This document shows, piece by piece, positions 26,615-34,796 of a stretch of DNA of 64,000 bases. Under the pieces are notes generated by a model, which was not told the DNA's origin, made no database searches, and was given only the letters and a program-made list of their open reading frames with translations. Position 1 is the first letter of the stretch. Every line of letters begins with the position of its first letter. Source of the DNA: Desulfomonile tiedjei (GTDB lineage Bacteria; Desulfobacterota; Desulfomonilia; Desulfomonilales; Desulfomonilaceae); contig JACRDG010000120.1 in NCBI GenBank assembly GCA_016218715.1, positions 62,001 through 126,000 on the forward strand, in the 5' to 3' direction. A program made the translations under genes and the position numbers.

Positions 26615-27849
26615 TGGACGCCATCACTGCCACACCCGACTTCAAGCCGACCTGGGTACAGGAGAAGCTCTTTCTGGGTATGCCCTTTAAGGAGTATCTG
26701 CGGAGTAATTACACGCTGTTCAATGCTGTGGTGGCCTTCATCCTCGCGATCGGCATTCCGGTGATCCTGTACCGGCTGATATACGGGTTGGGGCCTTCCA
26801 CGAACCTGTCCGATAACAACCCCTGGGGTATATGGATCGGTTTTGACATGTTGTGCGGAGTCGCTCTCGCCGCGGGTGGGTTCGTCATAGGGACAGCGGT
26901 TCACCTCCTGGGGATGAAGGAATACTCATTCCTCTTCCGACCCGCGGTATTGACGGGGTTTCTCGGGTATCTCTTCGCCATCATCGCCCTCACCTTCGAC
27001 CTGGGCCGATACTACCGGATCCCCTATCCCATGGTGGTCTCCTGGGGGGTCAACTCCGTCCTCTTCCTGGTTGCGTGGCATGTGGCTCTGTACCTGACGT
27101 GCCAGTTTGTGGAATGGTGTCCGGCGATCTGGGAGTGGCTCAATCTGACGAAATTGCGGCGGATCTTCGTGAAGGCTACCTTGGGAGCCACTATCTTCGG
27201 TGTGTGCCTCTCCATGCTGCACCAGTCGGCTCTCGGGTCGATCTTCCTGCTCATGCCCGAGAAGTTGCACCCGCTCTGGTATTCGGAATACATACCCTTG
27301 TGGTTCTTCATGTCCGCGATCGTGGGCGGGATCGCTATGACCATCATCGAGAGCATGGCATCGCACCGTCTTTTCGCTCATCAGATAAAGAACCACGATC
27401 CGGAGCACCTGAATCGCGTGACCCTCGGGCTCGGCAAGGCCGCGTCGGTAACGCTGTTCGCCTATTTCTTCATGAAAGTGATAGGGCTGGCCCACGGAAA
27501 CAACTGGCATTATCTGGACACCGCATACGGGTACTGGTACCTTGTAGAGGTCATCGGTTTCGTGTTCATCCCGGCGATGGCCTTGATGTACGCGGTGCAA
27601 AACAATCGGGTCCGCATGGTTCGCGGCTGGGCTGTCGTGGCGGTGATCGGGATCATTTTGAACAGGCTGAATCAATCCATCATCGCCTTCAACTGGCACC
27701 TTGACTGGGCAGATCGGTACGTGCCCCATTGGATGGAGGTTGTTCTCACCGTAACGATTGTCACCATCGGTATCCTGACGTTCCGGTGGATCATGAACCG
27801 GATGCCGATTCTCTACGACCACCCGGACTTCGAACCCGAAGAGCATTGA
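26614..27849 (+). CDS. hmcC: NrfD/PsrC-like integral membrane subunit HmcC
   Basis: The 411-residue protein has about ten transmembrane helices and matches HmcC, DsrP and other NrfD-family quinone-interacting subunits (NNPWGIWIGFDMLCGVALAAGG; AIVGGIAMTIIESM). It has no cofactor motifs of its own, as expected, and should exchange electrons with menaquinone via the HmcB-like protein. Menaquinone genes mqnB and mqnD are present further along the window. Translation is probably coupled to hmcB through the TAATG overlap. Confidence 0.92.
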   Translation: MDAITATPDFKPTWVQEKLFLGMPFKEYLRSNYTLFNAVVAFILAIGIPVILYRLIYGLGPSTNLSDNNPWGIWIGFDMLCGVALAAGGFVIGTAVHLLGMKEYSFLFRPAVLTGFLGYLFAIIALTFDLGRYYRIPYPMVVSWGVNSVLFLVAWHVALYLTCQFVEWCPAIWEWLNLTKLRRIFVKATLGATIFGVCLSMLHQSALGSIFLLMPEKLHPLWYSEYIPLWFFMSAIVGGIAMTIIESMASHRLFAHQIKNHDPEHLNRVTLGLGKAASVTLFAYFFMKVIGLAHGNNWHYLDTAYGYWYLVEVIGFVFIPAMALMYAVQNNRVRMVRGWAVVAVIGIILNRLNQSIIAFNWHLDWADRYVPHWMEVVLTVTIVTIGILTFRWIMNRMPILYDHPDFEPEEH

Positions 27850-27871
27850 GCGGGTCAGAAAGGAGGCCGTC

Positions 27872-28228
27872 ATGCCGAAGAAGGTCCTTGTCATAGACGA
27901 CGAGCCCCATGTGGTGAAGTACTTGACCGTTTTCCTGCAGGATTGCGGATATGAGACCTGCTCCGCCGGGGACGGGGAAGCCGGTTTCGAGGTCCTCAAG
28001 AAAGAGAACCCCGATCTCATCACCCTCGATCTCCAGATGCCCAACGAGACCGGTACCCGCTTCTACCGGAACCTCATCAAAACCAAGGATTACAAAGACG
28101 TGCCGGTAATCGTCATCAGCGGCATACCCGGACGTCACCTCGCGGTTTCTAAACCCGTGGCGGTTTTCGAGAAACCCATTGACAGGGAGGCGCTGCTGGA
28201 TACGATCAGAAAGACCATCGGCGAGTAG
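27872..28228 (+). CDS. Single-domain response regulator
   Basis: A 118-residue CheY-like receiver with VLVIDDEPH, the phospho-acceptor Asp in LITLDLQMP, the Ser in VIVISG and the Lys in VFEKPID. The 22-base gap after hmcC holds AAAGGAGG, so it is the next gene of the operon. In Desulfovibrio the hmc operon likewise ends with regulator genes (rrf1, rrf2); rrf1 encodes a response regulator, so this position agrees with that precedent. It is a paralogue of the regulator at 17232-17633. Confidence 0.92.
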   Translation: MPKKVLVIDDEPHVVKYLTVFLQDCGYETCSAGDGEAGFEVLKKENPDLITLDLQMPNETGTRFYRNLIKTKDYKDVPVIVISGIPGRHLAVSKPVAVFEKPIDREALLDTIRKTIGE

Positions 28229-28325
28229 GCCGGGGGCTGTCTCAAGCTCATGCTTCATGAGGAACCGTACCATGTCCGGGCCGTTTCCGAGTCAAGGCCG
28301 GCTTAGGAGCGAGGATCGTGGCATC

Positions 28326-29387
28326 ATGAACGATCCGCGAAGTGACGAGTACGGGAAAATTCTTGACGCATTACCCTGTTATGTGACGCTTCAGGACCGG
28401 GAACTCAACGTTCTGTGGAGTAACGGTTCCTGCCGCCGGGATTTCGGGGACCCGGCAGGCAAGAGGTGCCACGAACTGTACGGGATCGGCACGTCCAGAT
28501 GCCCCGATTGTCCGGTGCAACAGACCTTCGCCGACGGGCTGGTCTACAACAGAGAAATGACCCTGACCACGCGTGACGGGCAGCGCATGACCGTCATCGT
28601 GCATTCGTCTCCCGTGCGCGACGAGAACGGGCAGATCCTATCGGTCCTCGAGACCGCAGTAAACATCACTTCAATCAAGGACATCCAGAAACAACTGATA
28701 CTCCTGGGCCAGACCGTTGCAGGCATGGCGCACAGCATCAAGAACATCATGATGGGTCTGGAAGGGGGGATCTACGTCGTCAACAAGGGGATCGAAGACA
28801 AGAAACCGGACGAGATCAAAGAAGGGTGGGAGATGGTCCTCTTGAACTTCGACAAAATCTCCCACATCGTCAAGGACATCCTCTATTGCTCGAAGGAGCG
28901 CGAGCCGGACCTCCAGAACATCAAGCCGAACGAGATCGTGCGGCAAGTTTACAAGCTCTTCAAGGACGTGGCCGCCAGCTATGGCATTTCAATCAAGCTC
29001 GACCTGGACGACAACGTGAACAGCGCCGTGATCGACCCGCAAGGGTTGCACACCGTACTCTCAAACCTGGTTACCAATGCCATGGACGCGTGCAAGATCG
29101 ACTTGTGGAAGGACGAGCATCTTGTAGAAATCAGAACGCGGCCGGGAAGCAACAGCGCCACCATCATTGAGGTGGCGGACAACGGAATCGGTATTGATAA
29201 AGACTTGAGCGGCCATATGTTCGAGGACTTTTTCACCTCCAAGGGGGATAAGGGCACAGGCCTGGGATTGATGGTCACGCAGAAGATCATGCGGGAACAT
29301 GACGGAAGCATTACCTTCCGGTCCAGGCCGTCTGAAGGGACCACATTCGTGGCGACCTTTCCCCGAAAAGAGTTGCCGGAAGCCTGA
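28326..29387 (+). CDS. Soluble PAS sensor histidine kinase with cysteine PAS
   Basis: I choose the ATG at 28326, preceded by GGAGCGAGGATCG, giving 353 residues; earlier in-frame starts would overlap the response regulator. A PAS domain (about 1-115) carries CHELYGIGTSRCPDC, and CYV and SCRR add further cysteines. The HisKA box is MAHSIKNIMMGLEGG, and the ATPase has the N box NLVTNAMDAC, VADNGIGI and GTGLGLMV. No membrane segment is seen, so it should be cytoplasmic. It follows a response regulator and forms the second two-component pair beside the Hmc genes; the kinase core is closely related to that of the first. Confidence 0.88.
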   Translation: MNDPRSDEYGKILDALPCYVTLQDRELNVLWSNGSCRRDFGDPAGKRCHELYGIGTSRCPDCPVQQTFADGLVYNREMTLTTRDGQRMTVIVHSSPVRDENGQILSVLETAVNITSIKDIQKQLILLGQTVAGMAHSIKNIMMGLEGGIYVVNKGIEDKKPDEIKEGWEMVLLNFDKISHIVKDILYCSKEREPDLQNIKPNEIVRQVYKLFKDVAASYGISIKLDLDDNVNSAVIDPQGLHTVLSNLVTNAMDACKIDLWKDEHLVEIRTRPGSNSATIIEVADNGIGIDKDLSGHMFEDFFTSKGDKGTGLGLMVTQKIMREHDGSITFRSRPSEGTTFVATFPRKELPEA

Positions 29388-29589
29388 CTGGGAAGAGCTT
29401 TCGTAGTGTTGCATCGTTATGGTGCCGAGTGGAATCGGATCGTGGCCGTGGTAGGCGTTTCAATTCCGGCACGGACCGTGGTAAGGGATCGCGGCGACCG
29501 GCCGCCGGAACAAACGCCATCCAGCGGAATCACATTTGCAAACCCGGGAATCGTCGGTTCAACGTCCGCTTTGCCACAAGGAGGTCGCT

Positions 29590-30000
29590 ATGTTTCTCCC
29601 AATGACTGACTTCTTCAAGGATCTGCGGCAGGAAGCGATCAACGACATTTCCGAGATTGCCGTGGAAGAGAACCATGAAAGAGGCTCGGAGCTGTTCTTA
29701 AAGAATGACCCGGCAAAACACTTCTACATCCTCGTCGAGGGGAGTGTTCTGCTTACCATCGGAGAAGAGCACCCCAAGGACTACCTGGTCCATAATTTCG
29801 GCGAAGCCTTTGGTTGGTCGAGCGTCGTCGGGAACGACCGGTACACCGCAAAGGCGGTCTGTTTGACCCCGACGAAACTGCTGAAGATCGATAAGGCCTC
29901 CCTGGAGCGAGTATTCGATGCCCATGAGCGCAGCGGCAGAAAGTTCTACATGAGCTTGGCCAAGCAGCTCGGCCAGCGACTGATGGACATGCACGTGTGA
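29590..30000 (+). CDS. Cyclic-nucleotide-binding-domain protein without DNA-binding domain
   Basis: The ATG at 29590 follows AAGGAGGTCGCT, giving 136 residues. It is essentially a cNMP-binding domain (ELFLKNDPAKHFYILVEGSVL; FGEAFGWSSVVGNDRYTAKAVC) with a C-terminal helix and no helix-turn-helix. Ligand identity is unknown; the phosphate-binding cassette is short (FGEAFGWSSV). It may modulate the neighbouring kinases or the redox complex. The last 230 bases of the gene, plus about 170 downstream, are duplicated at 35802-36200. Confidence 0.8.
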   Translation: MFLPMTDFFKDLRQEAINDISEIAVEENHERGSELFLKNDPAKHFYILVEGSVLLTIGEEHPKDYLVHNFGEAFGWSSVVGNDRYTAKAVCLTPTKLLKIDKASLERVFDAHERSGRKFYMSLAKQLGQRLMDMHV

Positions 30001-30170
30001 CGCGGCGTGGAAGGGCGCAATGGCCGGCTATTCCGGCGGTTCACTGCTGGTCCGTTTTCTCGTGGGCTCCGCGCGGATCGGAGCCCATGCCCCGCCCCCT
30101 CTTGCGATATTGCCCATGCCGATGTCCGGCCGCAGCAGTAATTGCTTGGGCATGCTCTGTTTGAATCAAT
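29770..30170 (+). repeat. Direct repeat flanking the methyltransferase island, left copy
   Basis: Starting at CACCCCAAGGACTACCTGGT, about 400 bases match 35802-36200 with few substitutions and one or two single-base gaps. They cover the end of the cNMP gene and its downstream hairpin. The two copies enclose the dcm/vsr island. Confidence 0.85.
30064..30086 (+). terminator. Hairpin at the end of the Hmc block
   Basis: GGGCTCC (30064-30070) pairs with GGAGCCC (30080-30086). The same hairpin is preserved in the right repeat copy at 36096-36118. There is no U-run. Confidence 0.45.
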
Positions 30171-30450
30171 AGTCCTGATGGCATTCCTGAGCCGCTGCTC
30201 GGCGGTTCGTGGAGCAATTCAGATGGGGACATGACCTGGTTCTCCCCAGGAAGCTATGGTGCCACCTGAGAAACCACATCAGGTTCTGCGATATGCTCGC
30301 AGCCGCTAGGAGACGCCGACTCGTCACCGGAATTTCGGCCAATCGCAGCCTAAAGCAGGCGTGCACGGAAATCAGCAACCCGCGCTCACCGAGCAAGGCG
30401 CATGCCTACGGAAGGGTGAAACTATATGACATGAAGTCCCACATAACCAG
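30087..30450. other. Intergenic region, no gene seen
   Basis: After the repeat ends near 30170 the sequence changes character up to the methyltransferase stop codon. Short open frames exist on both strands, but none looks like a protein and none has a good ribosome-binding site. No transposase remnant was recognised. The region probably includes the left junction of the island. Confidence 0.4.
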
Positions 30451-31497
30451 TCACTCCCCCCAAATGAGGCGAAGGTGCTTTCCGATCTCTTCGGCAAGTC
30501 GCACGGGGACGGCATTCCCTATTTGTTGGGCAATATGCTTGTTTGGGCCGAAAAAGACATATCGGTCCGGAAATGTCTGAAGGGCTGCAGCCTCACGCAA
30601 CGAGATAGCCCTATCCTGTTCCGGATGGCCATACCTCCCGTTGGAGAGGCTGTGACAACGTCCCGTGAGCGTCGGCGCAGGAGCGTCCCAACGCATCCGG
30701 CCATATACATCGGTATGCCCTTCATGGTCTCCCTTATGACAGTCGAGTCTCAAATGGGTGGGCCAAGAACGACGGTCGCCGCCGTCTCGTGGAGTATGTC
30801 TGAGACGTTCAAGATTCAAGGGCGTCAGTGAGGTAGCACAGTGGTTCGGTATCTCTGGATGTGCTTCGCCTGCTTCGATGGAAGGAAAATGAGAAATTGC
30901 TTGCCGGACGGTTCTGATCGGGTGAAGCAAAGGACCGAATTTTGGTTTGGGCAGTGTGGCCTTGAGGCCCAGTGCTGCAATCAATACGAGACGTCTGCGG
31001 GCCTGGGGCACTCCGTAGTACTTAGCATCCAGGACATCAAAAGTGTAGTCATAGCCGCTGGTTTCAATCGACTTGACGAAACGACGAAACGTGCTAAAGC
31101 CGGACACTCGCAAAATCCCCGGCACATTCTCGATGAGGACCAATCCGGGTTTCGCCTCCCCAACGATCCGCCCAAACTCTCCAAGTATCGTGCCATGCTG
31201 CAGCTTGTGTTCTCCCCTGCGATGCGGGCTGAAGGGTTGGCAGGGAGCACAACCGACAAAGAGCATGTCCTTGAAAGATTTTGAGTGTGTAACCCCCCTC
31301 AATTCATCCAACGTGACGTCACGAAGGTCCTTGGCAATGAATCTCGCACCTGGATTATTGAATTCATACGTGGCGCGACAGGATTCATCGCTGTCGACGC
31401 CGGCAACAACCTTAATTCCGGCATCGAGCAAGCCTCTAGTCAGGCCACCTCCTCCACAGAAGAAATCTATTGCCCTCATGACTCGTTTTCCCTTCAT
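30451..31497 (-). CDS. C5-cytosine DNA methyltransferase (Dcm type)
   Basis: The 348-residue protein has all core motifs of 5-methylcytosine methyltransferases: I (FFCGGGGLTRGL), IV (GCAPCQPFS, catalytic Cys), VI (ENVPG), VIII (QARRRLVL), IX (RMRWDAPAPTLTGRC) and X (QQIGNAVPVRLA). The variable target-recognition region lies between VIII and IX. It should methylate cytosine in a specific duplex sequence, here unknown. It is the last gene of the leftward operon; its ATG overlaps the preceding TGA. Presence of vsr in the same operon supports cytosine methylation with repair of the resulting T:G mismatches. Confidence 0.95.
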   Translation of the reverse strand: MKGKRVMRAIDFFCGGGGLTRGLLDAGIKVVAGVDSDESCRATYEFNNPGARFIAKDLRDVTLDELRGVTHSKSFKDMLFVGCAPCQPFSPHRRGEHKLQHGTILGEFGRIVGEAKPGLVLIENVPGILRVSGFSTFRRFVKSIETSGYDYTFDVLDAKYYGVPQARRRLVLIAALGLKATLPKPKFGPLLHPIRTVRQAISHFPSIEAGEAHPEIPNHCATSLTPLNLERLRHTPRDGGDRRSWPTHLRLDCHKGDHEGHTDVYGRMRWDAPAPTLTGRCHSLSNGRYGHPEQDRAISLREAAALQTFPDRYVFFGPNKHIAQQIGNAVPVRLAEEIGKHLRLIWGE

Positions 31498-32624
31498 TGT
31501 CCTTCCGCCAAGCTACTCATTATCTCCTTGCTCCACTGCGCAAAATTTCGGTCCGGCAGACCCAGCCTCGCTCCAGTCTGCATATAAGCCCATGATACCA
31601 ATTCGCGAAAGGGGCTGTCGATGGAGGCGACCACTTCGAACTTATCATCAATCCCGTCTAGCGGGACTAACTCCAGGTCACGAAGTTTGGCGGCCATATG
31701 CGGGATTCGTCCCGGGAGAGCCGGGATTGGGAGTATAGATTCCAAATACCCTTGCGACAGCATCCATTTCCCCAGGTTTTCCTCCAGATTCTTCTTCTTG
31801 ACCAGGTTCAATTTTGTTAACTTGATGCCTTCCGTAATCGGAATGCACCGCGCCAGGAGGACGCAATTTACCTTGGGCTTACGCCTAGGCTTGCCCTCCC
31901 GCTCAGGACCTGTTGCCAGGTCGCAGGAGGGGGTTAGGACGATCCGGAAGGACGCGGGATCACTATTCGTTTGGCCCTTGGATAACAACACATCCCCCAA
32001 CTGCAGATCATTTCCAAGCGGAGGACAGATGTACTGTTCCCAGCATGCCAATGGGTCTTCGTCGTCGGCGGCAAGCTCGACAATCATTGCGGCAAGCCGT
32101 CTCAACACTGCTCTGAAAATTTGACCGATCCGTTTTCCTGGATCCGGTTCCTCTTCACATGCTTGGAAAGTATACGGAGCTACTTCTCGCAATGCCACGT
32201 GAAAGTCTTTCGGAAAACGGTTCCTGATTTTCTGGAGGGCCACACCGTGGGGTTTTAGTTCATTGATTGCCTGTATCACCAGTCCCTCGCTGTCGCGACC
32301 CTTGTGGATGGTCTTCACTAGTGGATGAGGGTCTCGTTCCTCCGTGAAGAGATCAGGTTGCGCGGAATATACTACGACGGGGCAAAACAGCCGCGGCCAT
32401 ATTGTGTTGTCGAAAATATCTACGCCAGGGACTTCGGGTGACTGAGTACCGGCTAACAGGTCCAGAACGATAATATCAGGTCGAAACCGTTCCAGGATTT
32501 CTTCGTATTCTTGAAATTCTCCCAAGTCCACATGATACATGTCCTGGTGGTCATTCAGGTACTCAATGATCCCCTCGACGCTTTTGGCTTCGTCCTCGAG
32601 AAAGAGCACCTTAACAATTGTCAT
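31494..32624 (-). CDS. Response-regulator-like protein with unrecognised C-terminal domain
   Basis: The N-terminal third of this 376-residue protein is a receiver domain: E10-D11 acidic pair, phospho-acceptor D55 (IIVLDLLAG), S87 (VVVYSAQ) and K108 (TIHKGRD). Residues about 150-376 form a domain I cannot name, with GDVLLSKG, VLTPSCDLATG and VNCVLLARCIPI, suggesting a beta-rich fold with conserved cysteines. It has no helix-turn-helix, GGDEF or AAA motif. It lies 15 bases after the dual-ATPase kinase and overlaps the methyltransferase start. A kinase-to-regulator phosphorelay inside a modification operon is the simplest reading; the output could be DNA cleavage, regulation or toxicity. Confidence 0.8.
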   Translation of the reverse strand: MTIVKVLFLEDEAKSVEGIIEYLNDHQDMYHVDLGEFQEYEEILERFRPDIIVLDLLAGTQSPEVPGVDIFDNTIWPRLFCPVVVYSAQPDLFTEERDPHPLVKTIHKGRDSEGLVIQAINELKPHGVALQKIRNRFPKDFHVALREVAPYTFQACEEEPDPGKRIGQIFRAVLRRLAAMIVELAADDEDPLACWEQYICPPLGNDLQLGDVLLSKGQTNSDPASFRIVLTPSCDLATGPEREGKPRRKPKVNCVLLARCIPITEGIKLTKLNLVKKKNLEENLGKWMLSQGYLESILPIPALPGRIPHMAAKLRDLELVPLDGIDDKFEVVASIDSPFRELVSWAYMQTGARLGLPDRNFAQWSKEIMSSLAEGQ

Positions 32625-32639
32625 TGTCGGCCACCTTTT

Positions 32640-34796
32640 CTAGCGTTTCAGCGGCAGGTCGCACGCAAACGACGCACCACCCATTGTGCCGGGATGCTTC
32701 ACGAACATTCGGCCGCCATATTCTTGAACCAATTCCGATGCTACAGTGAGTCCCATGCCGATGCCACCCGGTTTTCTAGTCACGCCCGGCCAAAAGACCC
32801 TTTCCACGTCATCGTCCTGGAGTCCGGGTCCCGTGTCGTGCACCCACAACCGTACTCGTCTTCCGTCATCCATGGGCTTCACGGAGAACTTAATAGACCG
32901 TCTTTCTTCAGGACTTTGACTCAGCCAATACGCTGCATTGTTGATGAGATTTATCAATATCGCATCGAGCTCTCCCGGGTCAACGGAAACCTCAGTCCGT
33001 GAATCCGGGATATGGCAGTTTATGCCGTTGCGTCGGAGTCCCCCTCTCAGCAGGCCCCGGCATTCCCGTATTCGTTCCTCCAAAACTGCTCCTTTCTTGC
33101 GACGACGGAACGCCCTGCTGGCCAATGGTGAGAAGGTATCCGCAAGCCTCTCTAGGGAGTCCACTGCATCGTCGGCACGTCGATATGTATTGCCTATGTC
33201 CTTATCTTGGAATGGGCCGAATCTATCCTTCACTAAGCGGAGAAACGCTCCGATGGCGATGGTTCTATTTCGTATCTCATGAACCAGCATCTGAGCTATA
33301 GTACCGATCGTGGCCAAGCGACTGTAATACACGAATCGGTGCTCGATTTCCTTTCGGGCAGCTTCAAGGGAGTCGCTGAAGGCTCTGAGAATTGGGACTG
33401 TTTCCGAGGCAGGGGCGCCGTCTTCCGCCAAAGCGGTGACGTCGGAGAGTAAGGTTCCCGGAGACAGTGCTCCAAAGAGGTCTTGGAACGATTTTTCCCG
33501 ACCGGGTTCGAGGCGATCATCAGCACGTTTGTTTTCGAGAGCTTCGACTACGGCCTTGAGCAACTCCTCGAATTCCGCTACCTCCCGAGTGGACACAAGA
33601 CGCTCTCGGTCGCTAGTATCTTCAATCTTTGGGTTCCTGTCGGCAGAGATGGAAACGTAACCCACAATCTGACTGGTGCTGAGGCGGGTTCCCACCCGGC
33701 TGACGCGGCGTAGATCCAGCCCCAGCCAGTCGCGTGCGGTGTCCGACTTCGGCAGCACCAGCACTCCATCTCGATAGACGGAAATGCCTTTGTGTGCTCG
33801 GATCGCTTTCCTCACCTGACTCTTCTGGAACTCGAACGTCTCGGCTATTTCCTTTGTATCCTCCGGCCCGACATCCCACGCCCGAATTTCGAAGCCGAAC
33901 GGCCCACACCGGGGACGGTGTCTCTCGAACCGGAAACGAGACCGATCTTGAATCCCTTGATATACTTGGTTCCAGGTAATCCGTACTGGGAGCGGGTCCA
34001 ATTTGCTGCCGTCCCGGCCAATGGGGGCATGAGTGTATTTACATTCGATTGTCCCTTCGTCGTCTACAGTACCAGCGATCTTGTACTTGGGACGCTTCAG
34101 AAACTCCGGAGACACGATATCCGCTGCAGTAGCTTCGGTTTCGCCGGGTTTGACCAAACGGATGCGGAAATCGTCGGTTTCGGCGAACGGTGATATCAGT
34201 CGGGCAAGGTTCTCTTCAAGGTCCGATACCTCGCGCTCATCCCACATACTCTTGAGCCCTAAGATACGGAGGATGGTTCCCGATTCTTTGAACCGGGAGT
34301 CACCCGCACACGGACGGCAGCGAGCCACGCATGCGGACATGTCTTGTCCGGCAGCGATTGCGGACCAATCAACCTGCACCTCCCAGCATGGCGAGCCGCA
34401 TGCTTGGGTAGACATATGCAGACGCTCCCCGAGTCTCGCAACCGACAATCGACCCAGCCCTTTCTCACCGGCGACGCGACGAACCTTTTTCTCGCTCTCG
34501 ACTATCGGATTCTCCGCCCGGTAGGGCGTTGCCACGAGACACCACACGTTCTCGATCACATCTAGGGTCATGCCCTGACCGTCGTCCCTTATCTCGAGAA
34601 AACCGCCATCTGGGCTATCTTGCCCAAAACGTATCCACACGTTCTCGGCGAACGCATCGTATGAATTCTTGACCAGTTCGATCACGGCGACCACGTCATT
34701 GGTTACGAGATCAGCTCCCAGAGCTGCGAAAACTCTGGGATGCATGCGAAAAGGGATTGCCCGGTAGCCGTCATTAAACGAAGGTCTGGTAACCAT
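32640..34796 (-). CDS. Kinase-like protein with two GHKL ATPase domains
   Basis: I prefer the ATG at 34796 (718 residues), preceded by AGGAAGTGAGG; an ATG at 34826 would add ten residues. The N-terminal part is a MutL/Hsp90/MORC-type GHKL ATPase (ELVKNSYDAF, DDGQGM, GEKGLGRLSVARLG). The C-terminal 213 residues are a histidine-kinase core: phospho-acceptor box VHEIRN, N box NLINNAAYWL, DTGPGL and GGIGMGL. The middle section of about 300 residues has no recognised domain and no membrane span is present. The next gene is a response regulator, its likely partner. The presence of both a MORC-like and a kinase ATPase in one chain is unusual. Confidence 0.85.
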   Translation of the reverse strand: MVTRPSFNDGYRAIPFRMHPRVFAALGADLVTNDVVAVIELVKNSYDAFAENVWIRFGQDSPDGGFLEIRDDGQGMTLDVIENVWCLVATPYRAENPIVESEKKVRRVAGEKGLGRLSVARLGERLHMSTQACGSPCWEVQVDWSAIAAGQDMSACVARCRPCAGDSRFKESGTILRILGLKSMWDEREVSDLEENLARLISPFAETDDFRIRLVKPGETEATAADIVSPEFLKRPKYKIAGTVDDEGTIECKYTHAPIGRDGSKLDPLPVRITWNQVYQGIQDRSRFRFERHRPRCGPFGFEIRAWDVGPEDTKEIAETFEFQKSQVRKAIRAHKGISVYRDGVLVLPKSDTARDWLGLDLRRVSRVGTRLSTSQIVGYVSISADRNPKIEDTSDRERLVSTREVAEFEELLKAVVEALENKRADDRLEPGREKSFQDLFGALSPGTLLSDVTALAEDGAPASETVPILRAFSDSLEAARKEIEHRFVYYSRLATIGTIAQMLVHEIRNRTIAIGAFLRLVKDRFGPFQDKDIGNTYRRADDAVDSLERLADTFSPLASRAFRRRKKGAVLEERIRECRGLLRGGLRRNGINCHIPDSRTEVSVDPGELDAILINLINNAAYWLSQSPEERRSIKFSVKPMDDGRRVRLWVHDTGPGLQDDDVERVFWPGVTRKPGGIGMGLTVASELVQEYGGRMFVKHPGTMGGASFACDLPLKR

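Noticed and set aside
30166..30600. Short open frames left of the methyltransferase as a transposase or integrase remnant
   Set aside because: No recognisable transposase or integrase motif and no terminal inverted repeats were found.
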